Assembly: GCA_013365365.1 (NCBI GenBank)
Contig: JABVXU010000084.1
Span: forward strand, 62,001 to 126,000
Direction of reading: 5' to 3'
Origin: Cruorifilaria tuberocauda
Taxonomy: Eukaryota; Nematoda; Chromadorea; Rhabditida; Onchocercidae
Length of the DNA: 64,000 nt
Positions 15,123 to 27,900 of the stretch are shown here, in pieces. Position 1 is the stretch's first letter. Each line of letters starts with the position of its first letter. Below the pieces are notes generated by a model. That model saw only the letters and a list, made by a program, of their open reading frames with translations. It ran no database searches and was not told the DNA's origin. Both the position numbers and the translations under genes were made by a program.

Positions 15123-18100
15123 ATGTCATCACCCCGCTTGCCGTCCGATTGTACGATGCAAGGACCATCATGGGATGAATTTGATCGTTCGGAGGAACTA
15201 GATTATAACAGTAGCTCAGATCATGAAACTGATGAACGTTCAAGAAATTTTGATCTTATCGCTCCACCAGGTTAATTTTTGGTTAATTTATAAATATAAG
15301 CTCAGCGAGCTACATTTCTGGTTTCTAATCATTTATATTTATTGAAAGATTGAAAAATTACTTTTTTAGGGTTTTATACAGCAACACGACAAATTCATGT
15401 AAATATGGGGGAAGTACATCTCACTCAGAGCAATAATTCTTTTTCATATCTGGATCAGTTACCAAACAGTGTGAACGAAATTGGCACCACATCATCCTCT
15501 GACCAACAACAACTATACGGTTCATCTTTTTCCTAAATTAAATTGAAAGTGTCTTTGAATCGAAAATAAGTTTAAACTCGGTCATTATGAATAGTTTTTT
15601 ATCAATACTATTAGCATGTTTCAAGTATGCCAGTATCAAATCTGTATTAGGTATCAATATCAATATCAATAGTCTTTTTAGGGCCTTCTTTGCCCCCCGG
15701 GCTTACAAACAGCAGTGAAGAAGACGATCCAGAAGATCCTGGAGATCCAGAAGATCCCGATGAAAGTGATTCTCAGTCCGCAATGCCAAACATGTGCTCA
15801 TTCCGTGAGTAAATTTGAAATAGTATATCAACACACATTTTGTTCATCATTTATTTTATATTTTTAAAGAGCATTTTTTAACGGTTAATTTCAATCAATT
15901 AAATATATATTCTAAATCTATTAGATTTTATACGTAAGCTTTGCAGTACAATTTTCAATGTCGAGCAGTATTCCAGCATCATCTCATTCTTCTTGCTCTA
16001 GTCGGACTGTAGCAAATCCATCGGAAATAATCGCACCTTCGCTTCCTGAAGAAGAAACAAAACGTTCACGAGGTGAATTTCACTGCGTAAAAATTTAATA
16101 TTGACATTTCAAAGTAAATATTCATACTTGTTTCCATCATTGTTCTGGATTAGTTCATCGCAAGTTTATTCTTGATTTTTTCTTTGATTCTGATGAACTT
16201 TGAAATAATGATATTTAGAGCTCGTCTGTGTTTTAATTGATATTTGGCTTTTATGCAGAAAATTTATTACCTCCTCCGGAACCTGGCGAGACGCATTCTG
16301 TAAACGTAGATTGCTCGTTGAAAAGAGTGATTGGTCCATCAATGCCAGATCTGCTACCAACAGTTGCTAACTTAGCAGTTTGTCTTTTACTTTTCTCCTA
16401 GAAACCTTTTGATTTTCTGAATTTTTGGGATTTTACCGCTGCTCTTGCCCGTTATTTAAATTTAATTTCAGAATGATGATGAAGAAGATAGCAGAGGTGT
16501 TTACGGTCCGGCAATACCATGCGATTTGCAAAATAAGCCGTCTACATCTGCTGAGAAAGACTTTGACGTTGAAGTACCCATTGACGATGAGGCTTGCAAT
16601 CACGATAATGATGGTGATAGCAGTGGCATCTTCGGTCTGAGTCATTTGATCGCATTGTTTAATTTTCGCAACAATTTTTTGACTTTAATCGGTGATATTT
16701 AAATTTTAATGAATTGGATGAATTATTCTTTAAATTTAAAAATATATTTTATTAGATCTTCAGATGTCTAATGTTTTAGGCCCAATTCCTCCCTGGGAAC
16801 AGAAAGGAAATGTAGATGATGAATACGCAGAGAGATTAGTTCGTCTAGAGATGATACAAGCGAGCAAGGTAATAAATTTTATATAATAGATACTGAGAAA
16901 ATTTTTAGTATAGCTTTAGCGGTATACCTTTTCACGAATCTGAAAAGATTGTGGTTTTCAGAGATCTACATGTAAGCGACCAGAATGGATGACGCAGCCG
17001 CCGAAGTGTTTCGGTGCTTACGGTTTGTCAACCAAAGCATTTTCGTTAAAGAAAGACTTTGCTGGAGCAGAAAAAGCAAGGGTTGAATGGACTGAGACTC
17101 CTGTAGAAAGGAAAAAGCGATTGGTAGCGGTTGTTTTTGCATCAAACTTCTAAGATTTTGTTTTGCTGGAATTTCTGAATAACTTTGTATAGATGGATTT
17201 GCTCTTACGATTATCTTCTGTTTATTTGCTTCATTTTGTAGAGCTTATGAATATATTATTTAAGACTATGAAAATTTACTGGTTTTTTTTATATGTTTCC
17301 TTTCTTGTTGATGAATGGTTTCATTTTTCACTAAATTGTCAGTTTCAGTAACTGAGCGGAGCTCGCTTAATTTTCTCATATCTTGAAGGAGAGAACTGAT
17401 CCATCTTGTGCTGGACCAAGTGGGCTGTATTTTGAAGCACAATGTAATAGGGATTCTAATAGTATTCAGAATCAACGTGTAGTAGCATTGGAAGTATGTT
17501 TAGGATCTTTGATATCTGCTCGCTTTTTTGATTCTCTTTTACTGAATCCTTGCTAATGTACATTTCGATGAAAAAAAAATGAAAATGAAACGTCTTTATT
17601 TAATAGTATGATGAAAGAAAATTTTTCGGTTTTTTACGACACTCTCTTTAAATTGGTACGTTATATTATTTAATTGTTCAGATTACAATTAGAAGATTGT
17701 CGACTTCTCTGTTTATTTTAATTGGTTTTTTTTTTTTCAGGAAGATCATGTGGAGTCATTGCTTGATAGTCACCAAAGAAAACGAAAACTTGAGGCGGAC
17801 GAGAATGTATAGCTTTTTCATGATTGTAGCGAATAGCATTTCAGATGGCTGTCTGTTATATGATTCGATTGTATTATTTTTTTAGTGCTATCTCCACCTG
17901 TTGAGTTAGATTCTATTTTGCGATAAAATATAGAAAATTTTCCACTCTGCCATTGTATTTAAGTTTTAAATATTCAAATGTATATATTTTTAGGGAGCAG
18001 TTATAGCCGAACGGCATTCATTTGACCGAAGTAAGGATTTAGACGTAAGTAATTTTTAAGGTTTCATTTTTCTTTCTACTTATACATTTTTGTTTACGTT

Positions 18101-18296
18101 ACACATCCTTATTTCAAATCGGCTATGGAATACAAAAAATTTTGTTTAAAATTAATTTCTAGAAGCAGTTTCTTTGTATTGTTTTCAGAATCATACTTTT
18201 GGACGGTCGGGAAATTTAAGTGCTAATGCGATCAAGGAACGCTGGGGACAACTCAATTCCCGCTTTGCTTCATTCACTTCACAAAAGTTTCTTTGA
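15123..18296 (+). CDS. GPALPP motif-containing protein (GPALPP1/DUF3752 family)
   Basis: Twelve exons join in phase to 469 residues: 15123-15270, 15370-15519, 15682-15804, 15947-16072, 16259-16377, 16472-16634, 16780-16868, 16962-17123, 17389-17493, 17741-17806, 17994-18044 and 18189-18296. The acidic N-terminal half is studded with family motifs: GPSLPPGL (exon 3), IGPSMP (exon 5), YGPAIP (exon 6) and FGPIPPW (exon 7). The conserved C-terminal half has RPEWMTQPP, FGAYGLSTKAF, VEWTETPVERKK and the terminal block FDRSKDLD ... LNSRFASFT, matching the human GPALPP1 order. Human GPALPP1 is about 340 residues; this one is longer because of extra acidic linker. The family is probably nuclear and its biochemical role is poorly defined. 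Several junctions are phase 1 and cut inside a GP motif. Confidence 0.9.
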
Positions 18297-19507
18297 AATG
18301 TTGTATTAACTGTCGTAGTCTATAATCTTATTCTTAATCTTTAGGAAAATAGTAGTCTTGTGTCATTGTGAGGTATAAAAAGAATTTGTTGTTCACATTA
18401 ACATATTTTGTGGTGTACTTTTTAATTTTAATACCTCATTATATGAAGATCAGTTTAATTGTTTATTCTGCTAGAATTTCATATATTTGTTTTCTGCAAC
18501 AAAAATTTATTGCTTTACTTAGTGAAAGCTTTGCCTTGAATTGAATTGATTAAATGAAACTATGATATTGCATAATAATTATTACAAATACTTAAAAAAG
18601 GAACACATTTCATATCATATGCACAATTTTCTGAAATATTTCTAGGCAGTTGACTTTACAGTTCCGCTTGTGCAATACCGCTCTGTATGTTTTAGAATTG
18701 TTGCTATGAAATGTAATTTATACAGCATAGGGATACGGAACGGATCGTTTTATATCTCTATATAATTACGGTATATAATTATAATTCGTGCAGTGTCTTC
18801 CAGGACGGAATATATGCAGCATGTTCTATGTAATTGCTCCGTCAATAGTTTTTCAAAAGCAAATTACCGAAGTGGCAGTTGTTTTTGAAAAAATGATGGA
18901 GCAATTAGAGCTTAATATCAGCACATACCTTTTATTGCGTTAGGCTTTTCTTATTTTAATATTTCAGTGTTAATATCCGTCTTAACTAGGACTCATCATA
19001 TCATGTATTCAAGGAATCTTTTCCTTCATAAAAGGTACAAAACGGCAATACATTATATCTATTCATTATACAACATCTACCACATTTTATAGCTGTTGCC
19101 GAACTTCTGTAAGGAAATATATCATGAAGAAAATTTTATTGCATCACGAGAAGCCATTCTGTGTATTCGAATATAACAATCGATACAAATAAATGAAAGG
19201 TGCACCACTAATTTAATAGTTGAAAGGAAGGAAAAAAAGATGATCAGTAAATTAAACAAATAAGCATATTCGCTATTTCAAGTTTTAATTTCTTTGATAT
19301 TCTGCCATTTTTCCGGCTGTTAACAATTTGGTTGTTGAATGATCATATAGATTAGTTGTTTATGGTGATGTTTTTATTTTTAACGCATCAACGGACTGAA
19401 ATCTAGCGAAAAACTACGAAAAGATATGTTTACCGATTTTCATGGAAAAACGTGATTTATCCTTTCCGATTTTGCTTAATTACATCAAAGCATTCAGAGA
19501 TTTGAGT
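18297..19507. other. Intergenic region between convergent GPALPP1 and hsp-25 genes
   Basis: AT-rich 3' flanks of two convergent genes. The only notable element is the imperfect hairpin at 18831-18907. No open frame is supported. Confidence 0.5.
18831..18907. ncRNA. Hairpin of pre-microRNA size, candidate only
   Basis: The arm 18831-18858 pairs with 18882-18907. A ten-base perfect block (TAATTGCTCC with GGAGCAATTA) is followed by a G-T wobble, TCA/TGA, a small bulge and TTTTTCAAAA/TTTTGAAAAA. The loop is about 23 nt. Total length of ~77 nt and ~24 paired bases with small interruptions fit a microRNA precursor in either orientation. Neither arm matches a nematode microRNA that I know by heart. 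Confidence 0.35.
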
Positions 19508-22500
19508 TTATTTAAATTTTTTTCGAAGAATCGGCACATTACGAACATTACTGGAATTGATATCACTATTTTGTGAACTTCCATCCTGTTTGCTGGATAA
19601 AGAGCCATCCTGAAAACCGCTATTTTGTCTGGTTGACTGACTGCGATAATCGTTTTTGGATTCCGATCGATACTCTTCACGTTCACGTCTTTCATGGGAA
19701 TGAAATTCTTCTGAAATTTCATCAATTATGGTTAAAGTTCGCTACACTTCCGGTCTTTCAATTAATTTAAGCAATTTTGAGAATTTGAGAAATTTTGCTC
19801 AAACTTCCCGTAAATTATGAAAATAATCTTGAATTTTCAACAATCCATGAAATGATGTGATAGCTGAGAATGAGCGTTGCAGTTTTGCTCATCCATTTTC
19901 TTAATTCTATTTAAATTCAAATCCTCAAAAGCCGTTAATTCTTGCAGACAGACTGGAGACTGAAGTTTAAGCTTTAACAAATCTTATTTGTTAAAACATA
20001 ATTACCGGAAGCTTTTCTTTCGCCAGCTCGCAAACTTATTCCGATTTCTGTTATTGGAACAGTGTGTTCACGGTAAGTACCAGTTGGTGAACCACCAGTA
20101 GTTGTCCGACTCTGCTGATAAGAATAGGAGCTGTGTGAACGGTGATTAGGCACTGATTGCTGTGATTGTAGCTGCACACGCGATCCATAACAACCTGTGG
20201 GAAAAAAATTATTTACCGAAACTTTTTCAAAGAAAGCATCTAAAATTTCAAGAATTTAAAAATATATCCTTTTTTCCTTTTCGTTCTATTCTTTTTACAT
20301 CCGTACTATACACAGAATAAGTTAGTAACACATCTAAGAATCTATAAACATTAACCAGAATCTTCATGACTTCGGGCACCATCATTTTGCTTCATTCGAA
20401 TTTCACCACGCCTTGATGTTCCTTCTACTGGAATCATACGTTCACGTCCCTGACCTTGTGGCTGCTTTTTTGCTTCAACAAACAGATGGCCCTATGTAAG
20501 GACTATGTATTGAAAATCTCAATTAATGAGTCGATAAGCTTATTATTTTACTACTTCATAATAACTGACAAATTCAAATTACTTTTTTAAAAAAGCACTG
20601 AATGTTTATTGCTTTTGAAATATTTTTTTAAAAATTGAATACTTTGCTATAGATTTATCCACTCTTTCATTTTTTTAACTTTTGTATTAAAATAGAATTA
20701 GAACGAAACGAAAAGACTTTGAGATCTCTGACATCGTTCTCCACGCAGGTTGATCGTTGTTCATAATAATTATAATCGCAACTGAGAAGCAGATTAATTA
20801 ATGAGAAACAGCTCAAGAGACTGATATTTTAGAATAATTTAGTCGCAAAGACTAACTGTACTATCAATGGTGCTTGAGATATCCATGGGATTTACGTCCA
20901 ACGGTAGTTGATACTTGCGCACGAAATACATTTTTGTGAAATTATCACGATCACGAACGTCTTCATGTCGACCCTCGATTAGCAACGTATCATCTATTGT
21001 TTTTACCTCAAATACGTGACATTTTTCAGTGATATTTCAGGCTATGAGAAGTGAAATTATTCTAAGATTTCCAACATTACAAAATTCTTTTTTTCATCAT
21101 TAAAACTTAAATTTATCACTATTACAGAAGTTAAGAACATTTGAAGAATATGGCGGGTCAGAAGGAATTTTTTTTTCTAGAAATTGCAACCATTCTTGAT
21201 TTCTGCTCAAAATTCGGATGAAAATAAGAAACAAACTTGTATTTCCTCCGGTCGAAATTGATATGCATCAATTTCTACAACAAAACGTGACACGTCATTG
21301 GTGATATTCGTGCGAATATCGATGCCTTCTTTGAAAATTGGTTCTGCCCAACGTGGATACAAATCACGCCAAAATGGATCAGAACGCCAATTACGATCCA
21401 AATGATCAAGACGCGAAGAAAACTGAAAATTTCAAGAATCTGACTGGGGAATTTCAATGCTGAAGGCTCATCCAATTTCAAAAAATGAATGGTTCAAGTT
21501 CCCGTCATGTCATGCTGTTTTATTTATAAGTATAAATAAGAATGAAGAAGTCTACTTTATAACACATTATATAAGAATGTTGAGGGATGAAAACTGATGG
21601 AGCTACGGCTTTTTGCAGGATCCATCATAAATCACTAAAGCATTGGAGAATAAAACTAAATAAATGAAACCCTTGTAGTTCAGCACGTGAAATATTTGAT
21701 TTTCTTGCCTTTCCTCCTTTTCCTTCAAGTTACCTTGCATATTTCAATTTGTAATTCAAAATGAAAATTAAAACTATCAAACAAAGAATTGAATGCTTGA
21801 ATTAAAATTGATAACATACCTTTGGCATCACAGCATCCATCCGAGGCCAATCAAATGGCCAGTTCCAGAAGCTATCCCGATCAAAATCGGACCTCCACTG
21901 TAAAATATATTGCAGGCATGATATGCAGATAAAGAATTCGCGAAATTCCAAATGTCATAGTGAAGTGATTATATACAATTGTTAAGAAATAAACAACAAA
22001 CAAGATTCATTTCCCATATCTAATATTCCTCATTACTACAATTTTAATAGCGATGATGAAGAATGACATTAATTTAATAACTGAAGTAAAATATATATTT
22101 CATTGATGTTGCTATATGAAAAAATCTGATATATACATATTAATTATTATTATTAGAATCACTCTTTCAGCCGTCAGGTACATAATTAATATTCATACAG
22201 TAATTATGTCAACTAATAATGCTTTACTTTTTCAAAATTTTATGACGATTTCTCGTTTTTTCAGAAAAACAACATTTATAACTTTTTGAAAAGAGTTAAT
22301 GCTTTTAAATTGTCCCCAGCAATTCCGGCTTTTTCATCATCCGATTTTTATAAATAAATGTCCTAAATTCTTTCCATGTCAATTTATTGAAATTTATATA
22401 CCAAAACTGCATGTACTGAAGATTACACTATTGAACAATTGGAGAACTGCAACTTACTTAAAATATGTTAAATGGAGCACACTCGTTAATCTATCTAAGT

Positions 22501-24904
22501 AGTGTATTACTTGAGACGGAAATACTTTTTAAGTATGATAGGTCGTTTACTTCTGTGATTACACTTATTATAAAATTAATAGGAACTGACATTAACTGTT
22601 ACGTAGAGAGAATGCAAGTGAAGCATTAGGTTATATGATTATAATAGCTGACCAATCATTCAGAATGCATGAAAGCCAAAATTAGCAAATAGGATATTTT
22701 TGTGAATATTTTGAAAATTTTGTTAGAAACTATAAATCAGGTGAGAAAAAAGTAATAAAAAGTTATATAAGAATAGAGGCTAAGAGCAAAAGAAGAGAAA
22801 AGAGAAATGCATGAGCATAAAAATCTTGAAAGAGTTCAAAATATCCCTCGCCAAATTGAATCAAACGACCCCCAACAACCTCGCTCTCTCTTCTCTCTCT
22901 TTCTCTCTTTATTTCTCTCCTTCAACAATTATAATGTCCCCAATTGATGGAGGAACGTTTCTTCCGTCCAAATTTCCACGTACACGCGTACGTACATGCA
23001 AATCAAAAATTTAATTTGCAATTTTGAAATTTCCGGGAGTTTCCTCAGCCATTGATGTAGAAAGAGACAGAGAGAGAGAGAAAAAGAGTCTCTCTTCCTA
23101 CATGAATATTTCATCAAAAAAGGGATTATTATCGCTCTCATCAATAAATGATTTTACATTATACTTTGTTTTTATAAATTTGTTAAAAGTTAGTTTCAGA
23201 TTCAGAAAGTACGAAATCGTTGAAAACAATCAGCATAATATTTCTCTCGTATCCCAAAATGAATAAAAATTTTTTTTCAAATTCCAATACAATAATTGAG
23301 AAGTGATAGCAAAATTCTCTCTGCTATCATTCTAAAATTATCAATCAGTTCCAATTTATTATAATTAACAAAAATTATTTCGCAATTATTAAACTATTTA
23401 AATGATTACATATAAGAAGCGTCCCTTTTTTACACACATTGAAATAGCGCGTTTCTTTTGCAGATCATTTCCTAAAACTTTATTAATTTTCTCTGTTTCA
23501 TTATCACCGCTATCAGTTTCAAGCTAAAATCATCCTATAGATATCTTTATATATCTTTTTTTTATATATCTGTTTCATCGTTCATGAAATAATTGTTTTG
23601 GATGTGATTTTCACTTCGTAACTTTAGAAATCCTTAAAACATGTTTGAATTAAAAACATGGAATATAAGTGTATTGTAGGAATTTCGAACAGATTGGTAC
23701 TTAATTTATACAAATATTTTATTAATTCAATTTTTGTTGAAGAAAGTACCACATGTCTCTTTTTCGAATGCTATCTTTTCTTTCAATCGTAAACATAAAT
23801 GCTCAGATATAGTGACATCATGATTGGTAAACAATGTGATATCTCCCTGGATTTTATGTCCTGCAATTTTAACTTATCTAAAAATCAATGTAAAAAGAAT
23901 TTTGTGAGATTCAATGCAGCTTAGTTGAAATGGAAAAGTGAAAAGAAACTTTAGGAAATGTTTTAGACTGTACAAAAAAGGAGAAAGAAAAAATACTTTT
24001 CCTATCTTTTTCATTCCTCTCAACGAGTAAGAAAATGTAAAATCTAAAAAGTGGGAAGCTTGAATGAATGAATCACTGTGGACTGGTAGCACAAGAAAAG
24101 CACGAGAACAAGAAGAAAAACGTCGGATCAAAAATATTAATACTTCCTACAGGAATGAGATGGAATCGAACTCTTTCATGGAATTTCTAAACGAATTGCT
24201 GCCGTCTGTTCCATTGTTTTTCACTATTTTACATTCCAAACACAATTGTAATGCAAGAGAAATAAGGGGAATTTCTAAAATTTATATGAAATCACAGACC
24301 AAACTACTCTTTCGGGAAGTTTGACAAACAAAAAATGGCAGAAAAATCGATTTCCATGAATGTTTACTGAATGTAACCAGCAACTGAATATGTTTGTCTC
24401 ATTGTTCCAAACTCTAATTTTGGTCGTTTTACCGATCTATCACTGTTTCTATTTTGCTGTATTTAGTTATTAAATTCTTTAGTTATTTGACAATGATTAC
24501 ATAATTTTCTTTCCCTCATTTCTATCTCTCCATCTTTCCACAAAGTAAACATGAAATATTTCCACATCGCTCAAGTACATAGAGCATCAACTGAAGGATG
24601 TTAAAAAAATTAATGGATCATTTGATATAAGTGACGTAGCATATATAAAGACATTAATGTAACTTTCATGTAATCAAAACTTTTTCCATCATTTGGCTAC
24701 ATAACTTCAAGTTGAATATTCCGGTAAAAAGTGTTTATTCGGGAGGAAAGTAAACTAAAAACTTACGCGTCGCACAAATTCACCAGGTCGAGGCCAATCC
24801 GATGGCCAATCATTCCAATCACGATACCAACGATCGTTATCCCAGAATGACTCACGAGAGTCAAATGTATGATCATCACGCCATTTATTTTCAACGAGCG
24901 TCAT
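19508..24904 (-). CDS. hsp-25: Small heat shock protein, HSP-25 orthologue (alpha-crystallin family)
   Basis: Seven exons join in phase to 359 residues: 24904-24767, 21897-21820, 21422-21237, 21006-20857, 20491-20356, 20194-20006 and 19710-19508. The N-terminus is rich in Trp, Asp and Arg (RDWNDWPSDWPRP, NWPFDWPR). Exon 3 carries WRSDPFWRDLYPRWAEPIFK, very close to HSP-25 of C. elegans. The alpha-crystallin domain runs from about residue 105 to 197 (DAYQFRPEEIQVKT, LLIEGRHEDVRDRDNF, FVRKYQLPLDV). A following IPV tripeptide is the usual C-terminal oligomer-docking motif. The protein should be an ATP-independent holdase. The C-terminal tail of about 140 polar residues is much longer than in typical small Hsps (about 200 residues total). 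Intron 1 is 2.9 kb, large for this window, and an alternative promoter inside it would skip the Trp-rich exon 1. Confidence 0.93.
22880..23092. repeat. CT-rich and GA-rich tracts in opposite orientation
   Basis: A (CT)n-like tract at 22880-22921 is followed by a (GA)n-like tract at 23061-23092 inside hsp-25 intron 1. They are complementary low-complexity sequences and could pair in the transcript. A further CT tract lies at 26724-26755. Confidence 0.7.
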
Positions 24905-27900
24905 TTTCTTGATAGGAAATATATAAAATGTTAACGAAGAATATTGATCCTTAACAAATTATACAGCATAATGAAACACGTAAGCATACAAACTTGGAAG
25001 CTAAGCTATTCTTCGATTCTTTTAAGAATAATTCTGAATGAATAGAGGATGATAATTTCATTTTTAATAATAATATCCATTACCAGTAGTCGTGAGATAG
25101 AATAACTTTAACAAGTAGTTATCATCAAATTAGAGCCAAAAAGAAAATTTGAGAAAAAGGCCTTAAGTGAAGATAGGAGCGCATTCAACATTGATCAACC
25201 GTGAAATGAAATGAACTGTAATGAAAGTGATGAGAAGATTCCTGAGAATATTAAAATTACTTCCCAAAATTCTGTCCTTTTTATCAGAAAGTATAAAATT
25301 CGGGATCATAAGTTAGGAGTTACGGTTGCTTCTTAAATTCCGCTCTTTGGACTGATACAAATTATTTAGCACTAGCTCGATTCTAAAAACACTTTTTATA
25401 AGTTTTCTCCATGTATTCAAAATATATCGGTCATGATCCTAAGATTCAAAATTCAAATTTTGAATAGGAAAGTTAAATCTTCCATTTTTTTAGAAAATTG
25501 ACAACATGAAAAAAAAGGGTGAAATTTTTCATTTTGATGCGATATTAGAATTTAATATGTTCACTCCGTAAGCAGTTTTTTAATAACATTATCGTTTGAA
25601 ATGTTAGTTTTAATCGTTAGAGTAAAGATTTTTCGTCGCTGAATAAGCTCTCATGATCAAGCTATCAGAATTGACAGAACACAATAAAAACTAAATTATA
25701 GTTCTAACAACTTTAATCAAAATTGAACAAATAGAGAGAATCTGAGGGTTACAACAGGCTTTTTTGGTTGAAGAAAAAATCACTTGCAGAGATCTGAATT
25801 TGAAATATTGTGAAACAAAAGAAATATAGCGTATCATCATTGTCATTATCATTTAAGAGTTATCCTTTCAAATGGCATATTTTCCAAAAAATGTGAATGT
25901 TATAAATAAAAACAATTCTAATGAATAAACTGTAAATACCACTATTCAATTTCAAATACGTACGGAACATTTTTGGTATGCAACGTCAATATGGAACATA
26001 AGTGAAACTTAATGAATCTATTATCACTTTCAAATGCTTTTTTAATCTTAGTAACAGCCTGATAGGGAGTGCATTACAACAGCCGATATTAAAATAATTA
26101 ACAAATAAGTAAAAATATCCAGAGCTTACTTTCCAACAATTATTCCGAGTTATTGATCAAATGATGCAAGTAATTTATAGCTTGAGAATTTATCTACGAA
26201 CTTGTTCTACGTTGTACTTTGTAATAAGCCACCGTTCCTGTGACTTCGTCATTTTTTCTTATATACAATCTTCTTAAAAGAGTAGCCGAAAGAATTGAAT
26301 GGAGTAAAGTATAGAATATTGAAAGAAAAAGGACCGCCCATTCAGGTTTTCCACTTCCGGATTTTTCATAACTTGCCAAATTCACCACTGATGATTCAGT
26401 TGAATTCGATTATTGTAGAAAGATTTCTAGCATCCCTTCTACAGAAAAGTCTCGTTGTTTTTAACCTACACTACTGTACTTTTCATTTATGATGATTCAC
26501 TCATTTCATAGAAAACTGACATATTTCCAGCCAAAACAATCTAAAAATCATCTGGAAATTTTTTTTTAATTCTTCTCAAAGTGCTCAAGTTTTTGATATG
26601 ACATCATATCATATAAAGTTTTAAATGTCAAAAAACTTTTAAAATAATAATTGGAAGGAGGTTTTTCTCTTTTCCAAAGATGATATTTTAGAAATATTTT
26701 CTACAAAAAATTTCCAAACAGTTCATCTCTCTCTCTTTCTCTTTTCCTCTCATTCACTCTTCAGTTTTAGAAATTAATGGCAAAAATCAAAAAGTAGAAT
26801 GATTTGTTAAGTAGCTAGTTATCGAAATTGAAAATTCAAAAAATTTTCAACTTTTCAAGATTCTATCAAATTAATCGATAAAGATGTTTTTTCAATTTCT
26901 GTTAAATTATTTTATTAATCTGATTGAGTAGTATTCTTCAAGACTATAAATTTAAAATTTAAGGCTAACAATTGCTGTTTTCCACCTGTAAAATCTCAAG
27001 TAATAATGAGAAAATTTCTTAAATTATATTTGGTGCAGTTTACATCCTTTTTACTATTTCGTTTACGCATATAACTTTAATTGGGAAATAAAGCATTATG
27101 TTCAGGCTTCAAATCAACTTTATTTTTTCAATAAAATGCAGTTTAGAACGACAAATTCTGTGACGAAGTAGAAGGAATTAATGGAGCATAAAATGTGAAT
27201 TTGAAACGATCAATTACGTCGATTTCCATCCCTTTTTTCTCTTATTGAGAGAGACGAATCGGTCATAAAAAATCCCGAATATTTTTGAAAATTGAATCAA
27301 AAGATCGATTGTTAACAACTGATCACTCAATGTTAGCTTATCATTGGGTAATTTAAGGTGAGCGAAAGTGAGCAAAAAAAATTAATAACTTTTCAGGAGT
27401 GAAATTTACAAATGGAAAAAAACGACAAGAGACTTTTTATCAATTGCTTTCCCACTAGAAAATCAGAACACAAAATATTGATTTCATATTGAATATAATT
27501 TCGGGAAAGAATTTTTTATTTGCTAATTCACAAATAATTCAGTCATTTCAACTTATGATAAGAGAAGGGAGTCTAGAGGAAGAATGAACTAAGCAAGAGT
27601 AACTGACTTATCCAAATGTGCTTTGAACCTTTCCCAAAAGTGAATAAAGAGGAAGAAAACGGAATTGAAATGTATTATTTTAGAAAAAAGAAAAATATCC
27701 CATTTTTTCCATTGACTTAAAAAAGGACCTCTGATAGCAGCAAAATAGTTGCTAACTGCGATAGACACCTATCACTACTATCAGAGTGGCATTGTTGTCA
27801 TCAATTGTTAAGCGAAATTTATGTTGTTTACATTACCATGTATGAAATCAATTTGAATAAACAAGTAATATTTGATGGTTAGGTTAGATTTGAGCAGAAA

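Noticed and set aside
25005..25045. Cluster of GAA and TTC triplets upstream of hsp-25
   Set aside because: Spacing does not follow the 5-bp repeat of a heat shock element.
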